Shown piece after piece: positions 26,786 to 34,009 of a stretch of 64,000 nt of DNA; positions within the stretch are counted from its first letter, which is position 1, and each line of letters opens with the position of its first letter. The translations under genes were made by a program, and so were the position numbers. The stretch is from Streptomyces sp. 6-11-2 (lineage in GTDB: Bacteria > Actinomycetota > Actinomycetes > Streptomycetales > Streptomycetaceae): assembly GCF_006540305.1 (NCBI RefSeq), contig NZ_BJOR01000001.1:806001-870000 (forward strand). Reading direction: 5' to 3'. The notes beneath the pieces are model-generated. The model ran no database searches. It saw only the letters and a program-made list of their open reading frames with translations, and was not told the origin of the DNA.

Positions 26786-27112
26786 TCAGTCCGCCACGAC
26801 GCGCACCGCGCCGGGCGCGTACTCACGCTGCCGCACCACGCGGTACCAGCCCTTGGGGAGCGGTATCGCCGCGTGTTCCTCGTGCACCACCCGCCCACCG
26901 TCCGGGAGATGGAGGTAGGACGCTCCGAACGGCCCCGCCTCACGGACCAGCGTCCCGGGTCCGATCACCGCGTGAGCGTGTCCCGTGACCTCGCCGAGAG
27001 CCAGTACGAGCCTCCCCCGCGCGTCCCGCGGCTGGTGCGGCAGCCGGTCCGTGCCCGGCGGCACGGCCGCCTCCGCCACGGGCACGATCAGGACATCACC
27101 CTGCCGGTACAT
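26786..27112 (-). CDS. Small conserved protein upstream of DUF6745 gene
   Basis: The 108-residue protein starts MYRQGDVLIVPV and continues with the beta-rich pattern LVLALGEVTGHAHAV, SYLHLPDGGRVVHEEHAAIPLPKGWYRVVRQREY. Similar short proteins are found in phages and next to DUF6745 genes, to my recollection. No catalytic motif is certain, although the clustered His residues (GHAH, HEEHA) could bind a metal. ATG 27112 has GGGAGA upstream. It forms a two-gene unit with the DUF6745 gene, separated by 75 bp, and faces the STM4015 gene across a 186-bp promoter region. Confidence 0.75.
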   Translation of the reverse strand: MYRQGDVLIVPVAEAAVPPGTDRLPHQPRDARGRLVLALGEVTGHAHAVIGPGTLVREAGPFGASYLHLPDGGRVVHEEHAAIPLPKGWYRVVRQREYAPGAVRVVAD

Positions 27113-27298
27113 ACGTGTCTCCCTTCCCCGTCGGCACCTCACCGACCGATGTCCACGACGCTACGCGGGGGGTCCGACAACGCCCCGGACCATCCACTGC
27201 ACCCCGGACGCACCCAGCCCGTCACGTCGATGTCAGAGCCGCTTGGTACAACTTTTCGCGAGCAACGCAATGCGTGAGAGCACCAGGAGGCCAGCGCC

Positions 27299-28252
27299 AT
27301 GTCCCACGTCGAGCATCTGAAGGAACTGCACGGCCTCCCGGCCTTCGACTTCGCCCGGTTCGCGGGGAAGCGGGAGCTTCCGGAGGCGGACGCCGCGGCC
27401 TGGTGGCTGGCCATCGAGCCCTACAGGGACTCCCCGCAGGACTTCGGCGACCTGTGGGACCGCTTCCTCGACGCCGTCGACCCCGCCGGGGTGCGCGCCG
27501 TCATCGTGGGTCAGTGGGGTGAGCCGTACGACAACGACTCCAGCGGCATCGTGCGGCGTCTCGTGGACGCCCGGGACCGGCTGACCGGGCTCCGGGCCGT
27601 GTTCATCGGGGACCTGGAGATGGAGGAGGCGGAGATCTCCTGGATCGAGCAGTCCGATGTCACTCCGGTCCTCGAGGCGTATCCGCTGCTGGAGGAGTTC
27701 GGGATCCGCGGCGGGTCAGGGCTGCGCTTCCCGGCGGTCCGGCACGAGCACCTGCGCAGGCTCCGCTTCGAGGCCGGCGGCCTGCCCGGCGAGGTCGTGC
27801 GCGGTGTCGCCGCCAGCGAGCTTCCCGCGCTGGAGCACCTCGACATGTGGCTCGGCGTGGAGGAGTACGGCGGTGACGCGGGCGTCGCCGACCTCGCCCC
27901 GATCCTGGCCGGAGGACGCTTCCCGGCGCTGCGCCATCTCGGCCTGCGCAACAGCGAGATCCAGGACGAGGTCGCCGCCGCCGTCGCCGGGGCCCCCGTC
28001 GTCGCCCAGCTCACGTCGCTCGACCTGTCGCTCGGCGTGCTCACCGACGAGGGCGCGACGGCGCTGCTCGGCGGTCAGCCGCTCACCCACCTGACCCGGC
28101 TCGACCTCCACCACAACTTCCTCAGCGAGCCGGTGGTCGAGCGGATCCGTACGGCGCTGGAGCCGTCCGGCGTCGAGACCGATCTGTCGGAGCGCGGCGA
28201 GGTGTGGGAGGACGACGGCGTCGTCCACCGTTTCACCGCGGTCGCGGAATGA
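27299..28252 (+). CDS. STM4015-family LRR-like protein, copy 1
   Basis: The 317-residue protein has repeated leucine-rich strands in its second half (LEHLDMWLGVEEYGGD, FPALRHLGLRNSEIQDEV, LTSLDLSLGVLTDEGATALL, LTRLDLHHNFLSE). These form a short LRR solenoid, preceded by an alpha/beta N-terminal part (VRAVIVGQWGEPYD). LRRs usually bind other proteins. Start ATG 27299 has AGGAGG upstream. It is the first gene of a run that ends at STM4011 and is followed after 7 bp by a paralogue. The family name is assigned from memory of the STM4015 group. No function is known to me. Confidence 0.87.
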   Translation: MSHVEHLKELHGLPAFDFARFAGKRELPEADAAAWWLAIEPYRDSPQDFGDLWDRFLDAVDPAGVRAVIVGQWGEPYDNDSSGIVRRLVDARDRLTGLRAVFIGDLEMEEAEISWIEQSDVTPVLEAYPLLEEFGIRGGSGLRFPAVRHEHLRRLRFEAGGLPGEVVRGVAASELPALEHLDMWLGVEEYGGDAGVADLAPILAGGRFPALRHLGLRNSEIQDEVAAAVAGAPVVAQLTSLDLSLGVLTDEGATALLGGQPLTHLTRLDLHHNFLSEPVVERIRTALEPSGVETDLSERGEVWEDDGVVHRFTAVAE

Positions 28253-28259
28253 GGCCGTC

Positions 28260-29234
28260 ATGACCATCGTCGATCACTTCGAGACCTTCCACGGGCTGCC
28301 GGTCTTCACCCTGCCGGAGCTGCCGGAGCCCGGCGAGGAGACGCTTCCGGCCGCGGGCGACGTGGCCTGGCGGCTGGACTGCTACGCGGCCGGGGAGGTT
28401 CCGTTCGCGGAGCTGTGGCGGAGCTTCACGGACCGGGTGCCGAGCGCGCAGGTGCGGGCTCTCGTCATCGGGCCCTGGTGGGACGACGAGTACACCGAAC
28501 TGCGTCCGGCGCTGGAGCTGATCGTGGCCGACGCGGTGCGGTTTCCCGCGCTGCGCGCCCTGTTCCTCGCCGATGTCACCGGCGAGGAGTGCGAGATCTC
28601 CTGGCTTCAGCTCACCGATGTCACCCCCGTCCTGGAACGCTTCCCGCTGCTTGAGGAGTTGGGTGTCCGCGGCGGCGACTCGCAGGGGGTCGGCGAGGAG
28701 CCCCTGACGCTGCGCCCGGTGCGGCACGACGCGCTGCGCGTGCTGCGCTTCGAGTCGGGCGGCCTGCCCGGCCAGGTGGTGCGCTCGGTCGGCACCTGCG
28801 AACTGCCCGCGCTGGAGCGTCTGGAACTGTGGCTCGGTGTGTCCCACTACGGCGGCGACACGACGGTGGCCGACCTCGCGCCGCTCCTCGTCCAGGGACG
28901 CTTCCCGGCGCTGCGCCATCTCGGTGTGCAGAACAGCGAGGTGCAGGACGAGATCGCGGCGATCCTCGCCCCGGCACCGGTCGTGGCGCAACTGGAGTCG
29001 CTGAGCCTGTCCATGGGCACGCTCACCGACACCGGTGCCGAAGCACTGCTCCTCGGCCAGCCTCTGCACCATCTCAAACGGCTGGACCTGCACCACCACT
29101 TCCTGAGCGAGTCCATGGCCGACCGGATCCGTGCCGCCTTCGACTCCACCGGGACCGAGGTGGACCTGTCGGATCACCGGACTCCGGACAGCTGGAGGGA
29201 CCAGGAGTGGCGATATGTCGCGGTCTCCGAGTAG
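28260..29234 (+). CDS. STM4015-family LRR-like protein, copy 2
   Basis: The 324-residue protein is clearly a tandem duplicate of the preceding one: HFETFHGLPVF versus HLKELHGLPAF, EISWLQLTDVTPVLERFPLLEELGVRGG versus EISWIEQSDVTPVLEAYPLLEEFGIRGG (shown to 20 residues each), FPALRHLGVQNSEVQDEI and LKRLDLHHHFLSE. Divergence is spread along the length, so the duplication is old. ATG 28260 follows GAGG of the preceding stop region. The gene ends inside the start of the STM4014 gene (20-bp overlap). Two copies may form a heteromer or recognise two partners. Confidence 0.87.
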   Translation: MTIVDHFETFHGLPVFTLPELPEPGEETLPAAGDVAWRLDCYAAGEVPFAELWRSFTDRVPSAQVRALVIGPWWDDEYTELRPALELIVADAVRFPALRALFLADVTGEECEISWLQLTDVTPVLERFPLLEELGVRGGDSQGVGEEPLTLRPVRHDALRVLRFESGGLPGQVVRSVGTCELPALERLELWLGVSHYGGDTTVADLAPLLVQGRFPALRHLGVQNSEVQDEIAAILAPAPVVAQLESLSLSMGTLTDTGAEALLLGQPLHHLKRLDLHHHFLSESMADRIRAAFDSTGTEVDLSDHRTPDSWRDQEWRYVAVSE

Positions 29235-30645
29235 CGCGGCGACCGACTCCGGCCTTCGGTTCGCTGTCGTCGGAAATCCCGAGAACCGGCGGACGACGAT
29301 GTTCGCCGAAGCGGTTCACGCGGCCGGTCACCCGGCGCCCCGGGTACTCGCCTGGCGGGACGTACTGCGCGGACAGCACGCCTTCACACCGGGCGAGTTG
29401 GTACGGATCGACTCCCCCGGCGAGAACGCCGAGGTCGACCGGTTGCTGCGGGACACCGACGACCCCACCCGGGTCGAGGGAACGGCTCTGTGGCACCGCC
29501 GTTTCACCGCCGCGGTCCGGGAGGTGACCGCCGCGGCGCGGCGTGCGGGCGCGGCGACGACCGCCGACCCGGAGGACGTCGCGGTCATGTTCGACAAGCG
29601 GCGCTGCCACGCCCGGCTCGCCGCCGCCGGCGTCCCGGTCCCGCCGGCCCTGACGGGTCCGGTCGGCGGCTGGTCCGGGCGGGACGGGCTCCGGGAACAG
29701 CTGAAGGGAGCTCGTATCTCACGGGCGTTCGTGAAGCCCGCGCACGGGTCGTCGGCCTCCGGTGTCGTGGCACTGACGGTGGCGGGACCGGGCCGGGTCA
29801 AGGCGACGACCTCCGTGGAGACCACTGCCGACGGCCGCCTCCACAACTCCCTCCGGGTGCGCCACTACACCTCGGAGACCGAGGTCGCCGCCCTCGTCGA
29901 CGCCCTGGTCCCGGACGGGATCCACGTCGAGCGGTGGCTGCCGAAGGCCTCGCAGGGCGGCCGGGCCGCAGACCTGCGGGTGGTCGTGGTGGCAGGACGC
30001 GCCACACATGCCGTGGTGCGGACCAGTCGGCACCCCATGACGAATCTGCACCTCGGTGGCGCCCGCGGCGATCTGGACGCGGCACGCGCGGCGATCCGGG
30101 CGGCGGGAGGCGGCTTCACCGACGTGCTGGACGTGGCCGAACAGGCGGCCGCGTGCTTCCCGGGCACCCTGTGCGTCGGCGTGGACATCCTGCCGGCGAC
30201 GGGGTGGCGCCGCTTCACGGTCGGCGAGGTGAACGCCTTCGGGGACCTGCTGCCCCGCCTCACCGGCCTGCCGGGAAGCGGTGCCGAGGGCCTCGAGACG
30301 TACGCCGCACAGGTCGCCGCAGCACCAACGTTCGTGCAGGCCGCCGCACCGACCACCACACCAGCCGCCCTGCACGACACCGCACGGACCGCAGCGCCGG
30401 CCGCCCTGCAGAACACCGCACGGACCCCCACACCGACCACCACACCAGCCGCCCTGCACGACACCGCACGGACCGCAGCGCCGGCCGCCCTGCAGAACAC
30501 CGCACGGACCCCGGCACCAACCCCCGCACCGGACGCCGCAGCAGCAGCCGCACCAGCCACCGTGCAGAACGCCACACGGACCGCCGCCCCGGCCGCCGTA
30601 CGGCGAGCAGATCGCAAGGAGCACCACCATGGCACCACCGCTTGA
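29215..30645 (+). CDS. STM4014-family ATP-grasp-like protein with repetitive C-terminal tail
   Basis: The 476-residue protein starts at ATG 29215 (AGGAG eight bases upstream), inside the end of the preceding gene. The body (about 20-370) begins RFAVVGNPENRR. It carries ATP-grasp-like features: VMFDKRRCHARLAAAGVPVP, the nucleotide lysine and Gly-rich loop in FVKPAHGSSASGVV, DLRVVVVAG and CVGVDILPATGW ... VGEVNAFGD with late acidic/Asn metal ligands. ATP-grasp enzymes join a carboxylate to an amine or thiol. From about 375 the protein is a Thr/Ala/Pro-rich tail made of an 84-bp direct repeat, which is not typical of the family core. The next gene starts within its last 17 bases. Confidence 0.85.
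   Translation: MSRSPSSAATDSGLRFAVVGNPENRRTTMFAEAVHAAGHPAPRVLAWRDVLRGQHAFTPGELVRIDSPGENAEVDRLLRDTDDPTRVEGTALWHRRFTAAVREVTAAARRAGAATTADPEDVAVMFDKRRCHARLAAAGVPVPPALTGPVGGWSGRDGLREQLKGARISRAFVKPAHGSSASGVVALTVAGPGRVKATTSVETTADGRLHNSLRVRHYTSETEVAALVDALVPDGIHVERWLPKASQGGRAADLRVVVVAGRATHAVVRTSRHPMTNLHLGGARGDLDAARAAIRAAGGGFTDVLDVAEQAAACFPGTLCVGVDILPATGWRRFTVGEVNAFGDLLPRLTGLPGSGAEGLETYAAQVAAAPTFVQAAAPTTTPAALHDTARTAAPAALQNTARTPTPTTTPAALHDTARTAAPAALQNTARTPAPTPAPDAAAAAAPATVQNATRTAAPAAVRRADRKEHHHGTTA
30348..30515 (+). repeat. 84-bp direct repeat, two copies, in STM4014 gene
   Basis: The copy starting at 30348 is repeated almost exactly 84 bp later at 30432. Each copy contains two related 42-bp halves (GCCGCCCTGCACGACACCGC and GCCGCCCTGCAGAACACCGC). 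It encodes the HDTARTAAPAALQNTARTP tail. A third, degraded half-unit follows to about 30590. Confidence 0.8.
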
Positions 30646-31453
30646 CATGAACGACATCGTGGGAAGCCACGACATCCTGTTCGTCACCCTCGACACACTC
30701 CGCTACGACGTGGCGCAGGAGCTGGCCGCGGCCGGGCGCATCCCGAACCTGGCCCGGCACCTGCCCGGCGGCACCTGGGAGCGCCGGCACGCCCCCGGCA
30801 GTTTCACCTACGCCTCCCACCAGGCGATGTTCGCGGGCTTCCTGCCGACACCGGCCGCACCGGGCCCGCATCCGCGGCTCTTCGCCGCCCGTTTCGCGGG
30901 CAGTGAGACCACCGCGAACGGCACCTTCGTCTACGACACCCCCGACCTGGTCTCGGGTCTGGCCGCCGTGGGCTACCGCACCGTGTGCATCGGCGGCGTG
31001 GGCTTCTTCAACAAGCAGCGACCACTGGGCTCCGTCCTGCCCGGTATGTTCCAGGAGAGCCACTGGGAGCCCGAGTTCGGGGTGGCCTCCCCCACGTCCT
31101 TCGAGGCCCAGGTGACCCGCGCGGAGCAGGTCGTCGCCGAACTCCCCCAGGACGAGCGCCTGTTCCTGTTCCTGAACGTGTCGGCGCTGCACCAGCCCAA
31201 TTGGTTCCATCTCCCCGGGGCCACCCGCGAGGCGGGCGACACACGGGCCACCCACGCCGCGGCGCTGGAGTACGTGGACCGGCACATGGGACGGCTCCTG
31301 GCCACCGTCGCCGGCCGCCGTCCGTGCTTCGCCGTCGTCTGCTCCGACCACGGCACGGCGTACGGCGAGGACGGCTACAGCGGCCACCGCATCGGCCACG
31401 ACGTCGTCTGGACCGTTCCCTACGCCCACTTCTTCGTCGACGGGGCCCGATGA
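30629..31453 (+). CDS. STM4013/SEN3800-family sulfatase-like hydrolase
   Basis: The 274-residue protein belongs to the alkaline phosphatase/sulfatase fold. An N-terminal metal-site Asp22 lies in ILFVTLDTLRYD, the nucleophile region APGSFTYASHQAMF lies at about 55-68, and a C-terminal metal motif is CSDHGTAYGEDGYSGHRIGHD. The sulfatase Cys that becomes formylglycine is replaced by Ser/Thr-type residues, so phosphotransfer or phosphoester hydrolysis is more likely than sulfate removal. It has no signal or membrane segment, unlike LtaS-type members. The RBS AAGGAG is inside the preceding gene, and the stop overlaps the next ATG by four bases. Confidence 0.87.
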   Translation: MAPPLDMNDIVGSHDILFVTLDTLRYDVAQELAAAGRIPNLARHLPGGTWERRHAPGSFTYASHQAMFAGFLPTPAAPGPHPRLFAARFAGSETTANGTFVYDTPDLVSGLAAVGYRTVCIGGVGFFNKQRPLGSVLPGMFQESHWEPEFGVASPTSFEAQVTRAEQVVAELPQDERLFLFLNVSALHQPNWFHLPGATREAGDTRATHAAALEYVDRHMGRLLATVAGRRPCFAVVCSDHGTAYGEDGYSGHRIGHDVVWTVPYAHFFVDGAR

Positions 31454-32832
31454 CCATGGCCATCACCAGCACCGAGGCGGCGGCCGCGCCCAGCACCGTC
31501 CGCCCGTACCAGCAGTACGTCTACGCGTATCCGCACAAGACCGCGTACCGTCCGCTCGCCCGGGAGCGGGCGTCCCTGCACGCGCTGTGGGCGGACGAGC
31601 CGAAGGACGCCCTCTCCCTCTATTTCCACATCCCGTTCTGCGAGGTCCGCTGCGGTTTCTGCAATCTCTTCACCCGGATCGGTGCGCCGGACGGTCTGAC
31701 CACCGCCTACCTGGACGCGATGGAACGCCAGGCGGCCGCGGTGCGCGAGGCACTGGGTGAGGGGGCGCGCTACGCCAACGCGGCCTTCGGCGGCGGCACT
31801 CCGACGTTCCTGGAGGCGGCCGAGCTGGAGCGGCTGTGCGATCTGGCCGAGCGCGGCCTGGGCGCCGACCTCGCCGCGATTCCGCTGTCGGTCGAGGCCT
31901 CCCCCGCCACGGCGACCGCCGACCGGCTGTCCGTGCTGGCCGCCCGCGGCACCACGCGGCTGAGCCTGGGCGTGCAGAGCTTCGTCGACTCCGAGGCACG
32001 CACGGCCGTACGCCCGCAGCGCCGGGCGGACGTCGAAGCGGCCCTCGCCCGGATCCGCGACACCGGCATACCCGTCCTCAACATCGACCTGATCTACGGC
32101 ATCGACGGCCAGACCGAGAAGTCCTGGACCCGTTCCCTGGACGCAGCCCTCGCCTGGCAACCGGAGGAGCTGTACCTCTACCCCCTCTACGTGCGCCCGC
32201 TCACCGGTCTCGGCCGGCATCGCGGGACGGCGCCCGGCGGCGCCGGCGACGCCGACTGGGACGAGCAGCGGCTGCGGCTGTACCACCACGGCCGCGACCA
32301 CCTGCTCGCGCGGGGCTACGAGCAGGTGTCGATGCGCATGTTCCGCCGTGCGGGCGCCCCCGCCACCGGAGGAGAGGACTACGCGTGCCAGACCGACGGC
32401 ATGGTCGGCCTCGGCTGCGGTTCCCGTTCGTACACTTCCACCCTGCACTACTCCTTCGACTACGCCGTGGACATGCACCGCATCCGCGGGATCATCGACG
32501 AGTACACGGCACGCCCGGCCGACGACTTCCGGCACGCGGACTTCGGCTGGGAGATGAACGCGGACGAGTCCCGGCGCCGCCATCTGCTCCAGTCACTGCT
32601 CCAGGCCGAGGGCATGCCCGTCGCGGACTACCGGACCCGTTTCGGCACCGCGCCCGGCGACGACTTCGCCGCCGAGCTGGACCGGTTCCGCGAGCGGGGC
32701 TGGCTGGACGACGGCGCGGGCGCGGAGTTGCTGCGGCTGTCCCCCGAGGGCCTGGCCCACTCCGACGCGCTGGGGCCCGAGTTGTTCTCCGCCGCGGTGC
32801 GTGAGCGCATGGCCGCGTACGAGCCGAAGTGA
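31450..32832 (+). CDS. STM4012-family radical SAM protein (HemN/HemW-like)
   Basis: The 460-residue protein has the CxxxCxxC cluster FCEVRCGFC at Cys64, Cys68 and Cys71. HemN-like motifs follow: FGGGTPTFLE, SVEASPATAT, TRLSLGVQSFVDSE, NIDLIYGIDGQTEKSW and a C-terminal HemN_C-like domain (LLQSLLQAEG...GWLDDGAGAELLRLSPEGLAHSD). HemN-like radical SAM enzymes bind SAM through a 4Fe-4S cluster and serve in decarboxylation, methyl transfer or haem delivery. The chemistry of this family is not established to my knowledge. ATG 31450 overlaps the preceding stop (ATGA). Partner STM4011 follows 10 bp later. Confidence 0.92.
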   Translation: MTMAITSTEAAAAPSTVRPYQQYVYAYPHKTAYRPLARERASLHALWADEPKDALSLYFHIPFCEVRCGFCNLFTRIGAPDGLTTAYLDAMERQAAAVREALGEGARYANAAFGGGTPTFLEAAELERLCDLAERGLGADLAAIPLSVEASPATATADRLSVLAARGTTRLSLGVQSFVDSEARTAVRPQRRADVEAALARIRDTGIPVLNIDLIYGIDGQTEKSWTRSLDAALAWQPEELYLYPLYVRPLTGLGRHRGTAPGGAGDADWDEQRLRLYHHGRDHLLARGYEQVSMRMFRRAGAPATGGEDYACQTDGMVGLGCGSRSYTSTLHYSFDYAVDMHRIRGIIDEYTARPADDFRHADFGWEMNADESRRRHLLQSLLQAEGMPVADYRTRFGTAPGDDFAAELDRFRERGWLDDGAGAELLRLSPEGLAHSDALGPELFSAAVRERMAAYEPK

Positions 32833-32842
32833 GGGAGCGCGC

Positions 32843-33721
32843 ATGGACCTGACGATCCTCTACCGCGGCCCGCTGGCGTCGTGCGACTACGACTGCCCGT
32901 ACTGCCCGTTCGCCAAGCGCCGGGACAGCCGCGCCCAACTCACCGCGGACCGCGCGGCGCTGGAGCGTTTCGCCGCCTGGGCGGCCGCGCAGCGCGACGA
33001 CCGGCTCTCCCTGCTGTTCACGCCGTGGGGCGAGGGACTGGTGCGCTCCTGGTACCGGCGTACGCTCGCGGAGCTGAGCGGGCTGCCGCACATCCGCCGG
33101 GTGGCGATCCAGACCAACCTCAGCTGCCGTACGGACTGGCTGGACACCGCCGACCTGGACGCCCTCGCCCTGTGGTGCACCTTCCACCCCGGGCAGACGC
33201 CGTACGACCGCTTCCTCGCCAAGTGCCACGACCTGGCCGCGCGCGGTGTCCGCCACAGCGTCGGGGTCGTCGGCCTCCCCGAGCACCTGGAGCAGGCGCG
33301 TCGGCTGCGCGCCGACCTCCCCGACCACGTGTACCTGTGGGTCAACGCCGCCGAGGGCCACCCCTACACCGACGCCGAGGCCGACCGGTGGACGGCCCTG
33401 GACCCGCTCTTCCCGTACAGCCGCCACCCGCACCGCAGCGCGGGCCTGCCCTGCCGTACGGGAGAGTCGGTCATATCGGTGGACGGCGAGGGCACGGTGC
33501 GCCGCTGCCACTTCGTCCGCTCGGCGCTGGGCAACCTGTACGACGGCTCCTACCTACGGGCCCTGCGCCCCCGTCCGTGCCCGCTGGCCGTGTGCGACTG
33601 CCACATCGGCTACGTCCACCTGGAGACGCTGCCGCTGTACGACGTGTTCGCGGGCGGCGTCCTGGAACGGATCCCGGCCGCGCCGCCCGCGGTTCGGCGT
33701 TCGGTTCCGACGGCCCGGTAG
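32843..33721 (+). CDS. STM4011-family radical SAM protein
   Basis: The 292-residue protein starts at ATG 32843 with GAGGGAG upstream. The CxxxCxxC motif is CDYDCPYC (Cys14, Cys18, Cys21). The core is short. The C-terminal part has further cysteines in PCRTGESVISVDG, RRCHF and CPLAVCDCHIGY, which resemble a SPASM-type site for an extra Fe-S cluster. SPASM proteins typically modify peptides. It is the last gene of the run. With the STM4012 protein it makes two different radical SAM steps likely in one pathway. Confidence 0.9.
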   Translation: MDLTILYRGPLASCDYDCPYCPFAKRRDSRAQLTADRAALERFAAWAAAQRDDRLSLLFTPWGEGLVRSWYRRTLAELSGLPHIRRVAIQTNLSCRTDWLDTADLDALALWCTFHPGQTPYDRFLAKCHDLAARGVRHSVGVVGLPEHLEQARRLRADLPDHVYLWVNAAEGHPYTDAEADRWTALDPLFPYSRHPHRSAGLPCRTGESVISVDGEGTVRRCHFVRSALGNLYDGSYLRALRPRPCPLAVCDCHIGYVHLETLPLYDVFAGGVLERIPAAPPAVRRSVPTAR

Positions 33722-33742
33722 CCGGCAATCCCGCGGGCCTTC

Positions 33743-34003
33743 TCAGGCAGGACGGCCGGGCGCCCGGTCGAAGTCGTCGTCGCTCATGCGCAGGAGCGCC
33801 CAGCCGGCCCCGGCGACCAGCAGGCCGACGCCGGACGCGATGTGCCCCGGCATGAAGGGGTGAGTGAAGCCGACCACCGCCAGGGCGTTGCCCGCCTCCC
33901 GGCGATCCTGGCCACGCCGCACCCACCCGGCGCGACCAGGCCGTCGTCGAGGCACGCGACGCCGGTCCGGGCCGCCCACGCTGAGAACTCCCCTCTTTTC
34001 CAA
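33743..34003 (-). CDS. Small hypothetical membrane protein or remnant
   Basis: The 86-residue reading frame has a very Arg-rich first half and a hydrophobic second half (HIASGVGLLVAGAGWALLRM), then DDDFDRAPGRPA. The hydrophobic half looks protein-like. The Arg-rich half does not, and there is no clear RBS. It lies just behind the truncated LAL gene on the same strand and may be the 3' end of a decayed gene. Confidence 0.35.
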   Translation of the reverse strand: MEKRGVLSVGGPDRRRVPRRRPGRAGWVRRGQDRREAGNALAVVGFTHPFMPGHIASGVGLLVAGAGWALLRMSDDDFDRAPGRPA

Positions 34004-34009
34004 GCCGGT

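Noticed and set aside
22406..27277. Long plus-strand open frame opposite esterase, flavohaemoglobin and DUF6745 genes
   Set aside because: The minus strand carries intact catalytic motifs in all three genes. The plus frame is low-complexity and motif-free.
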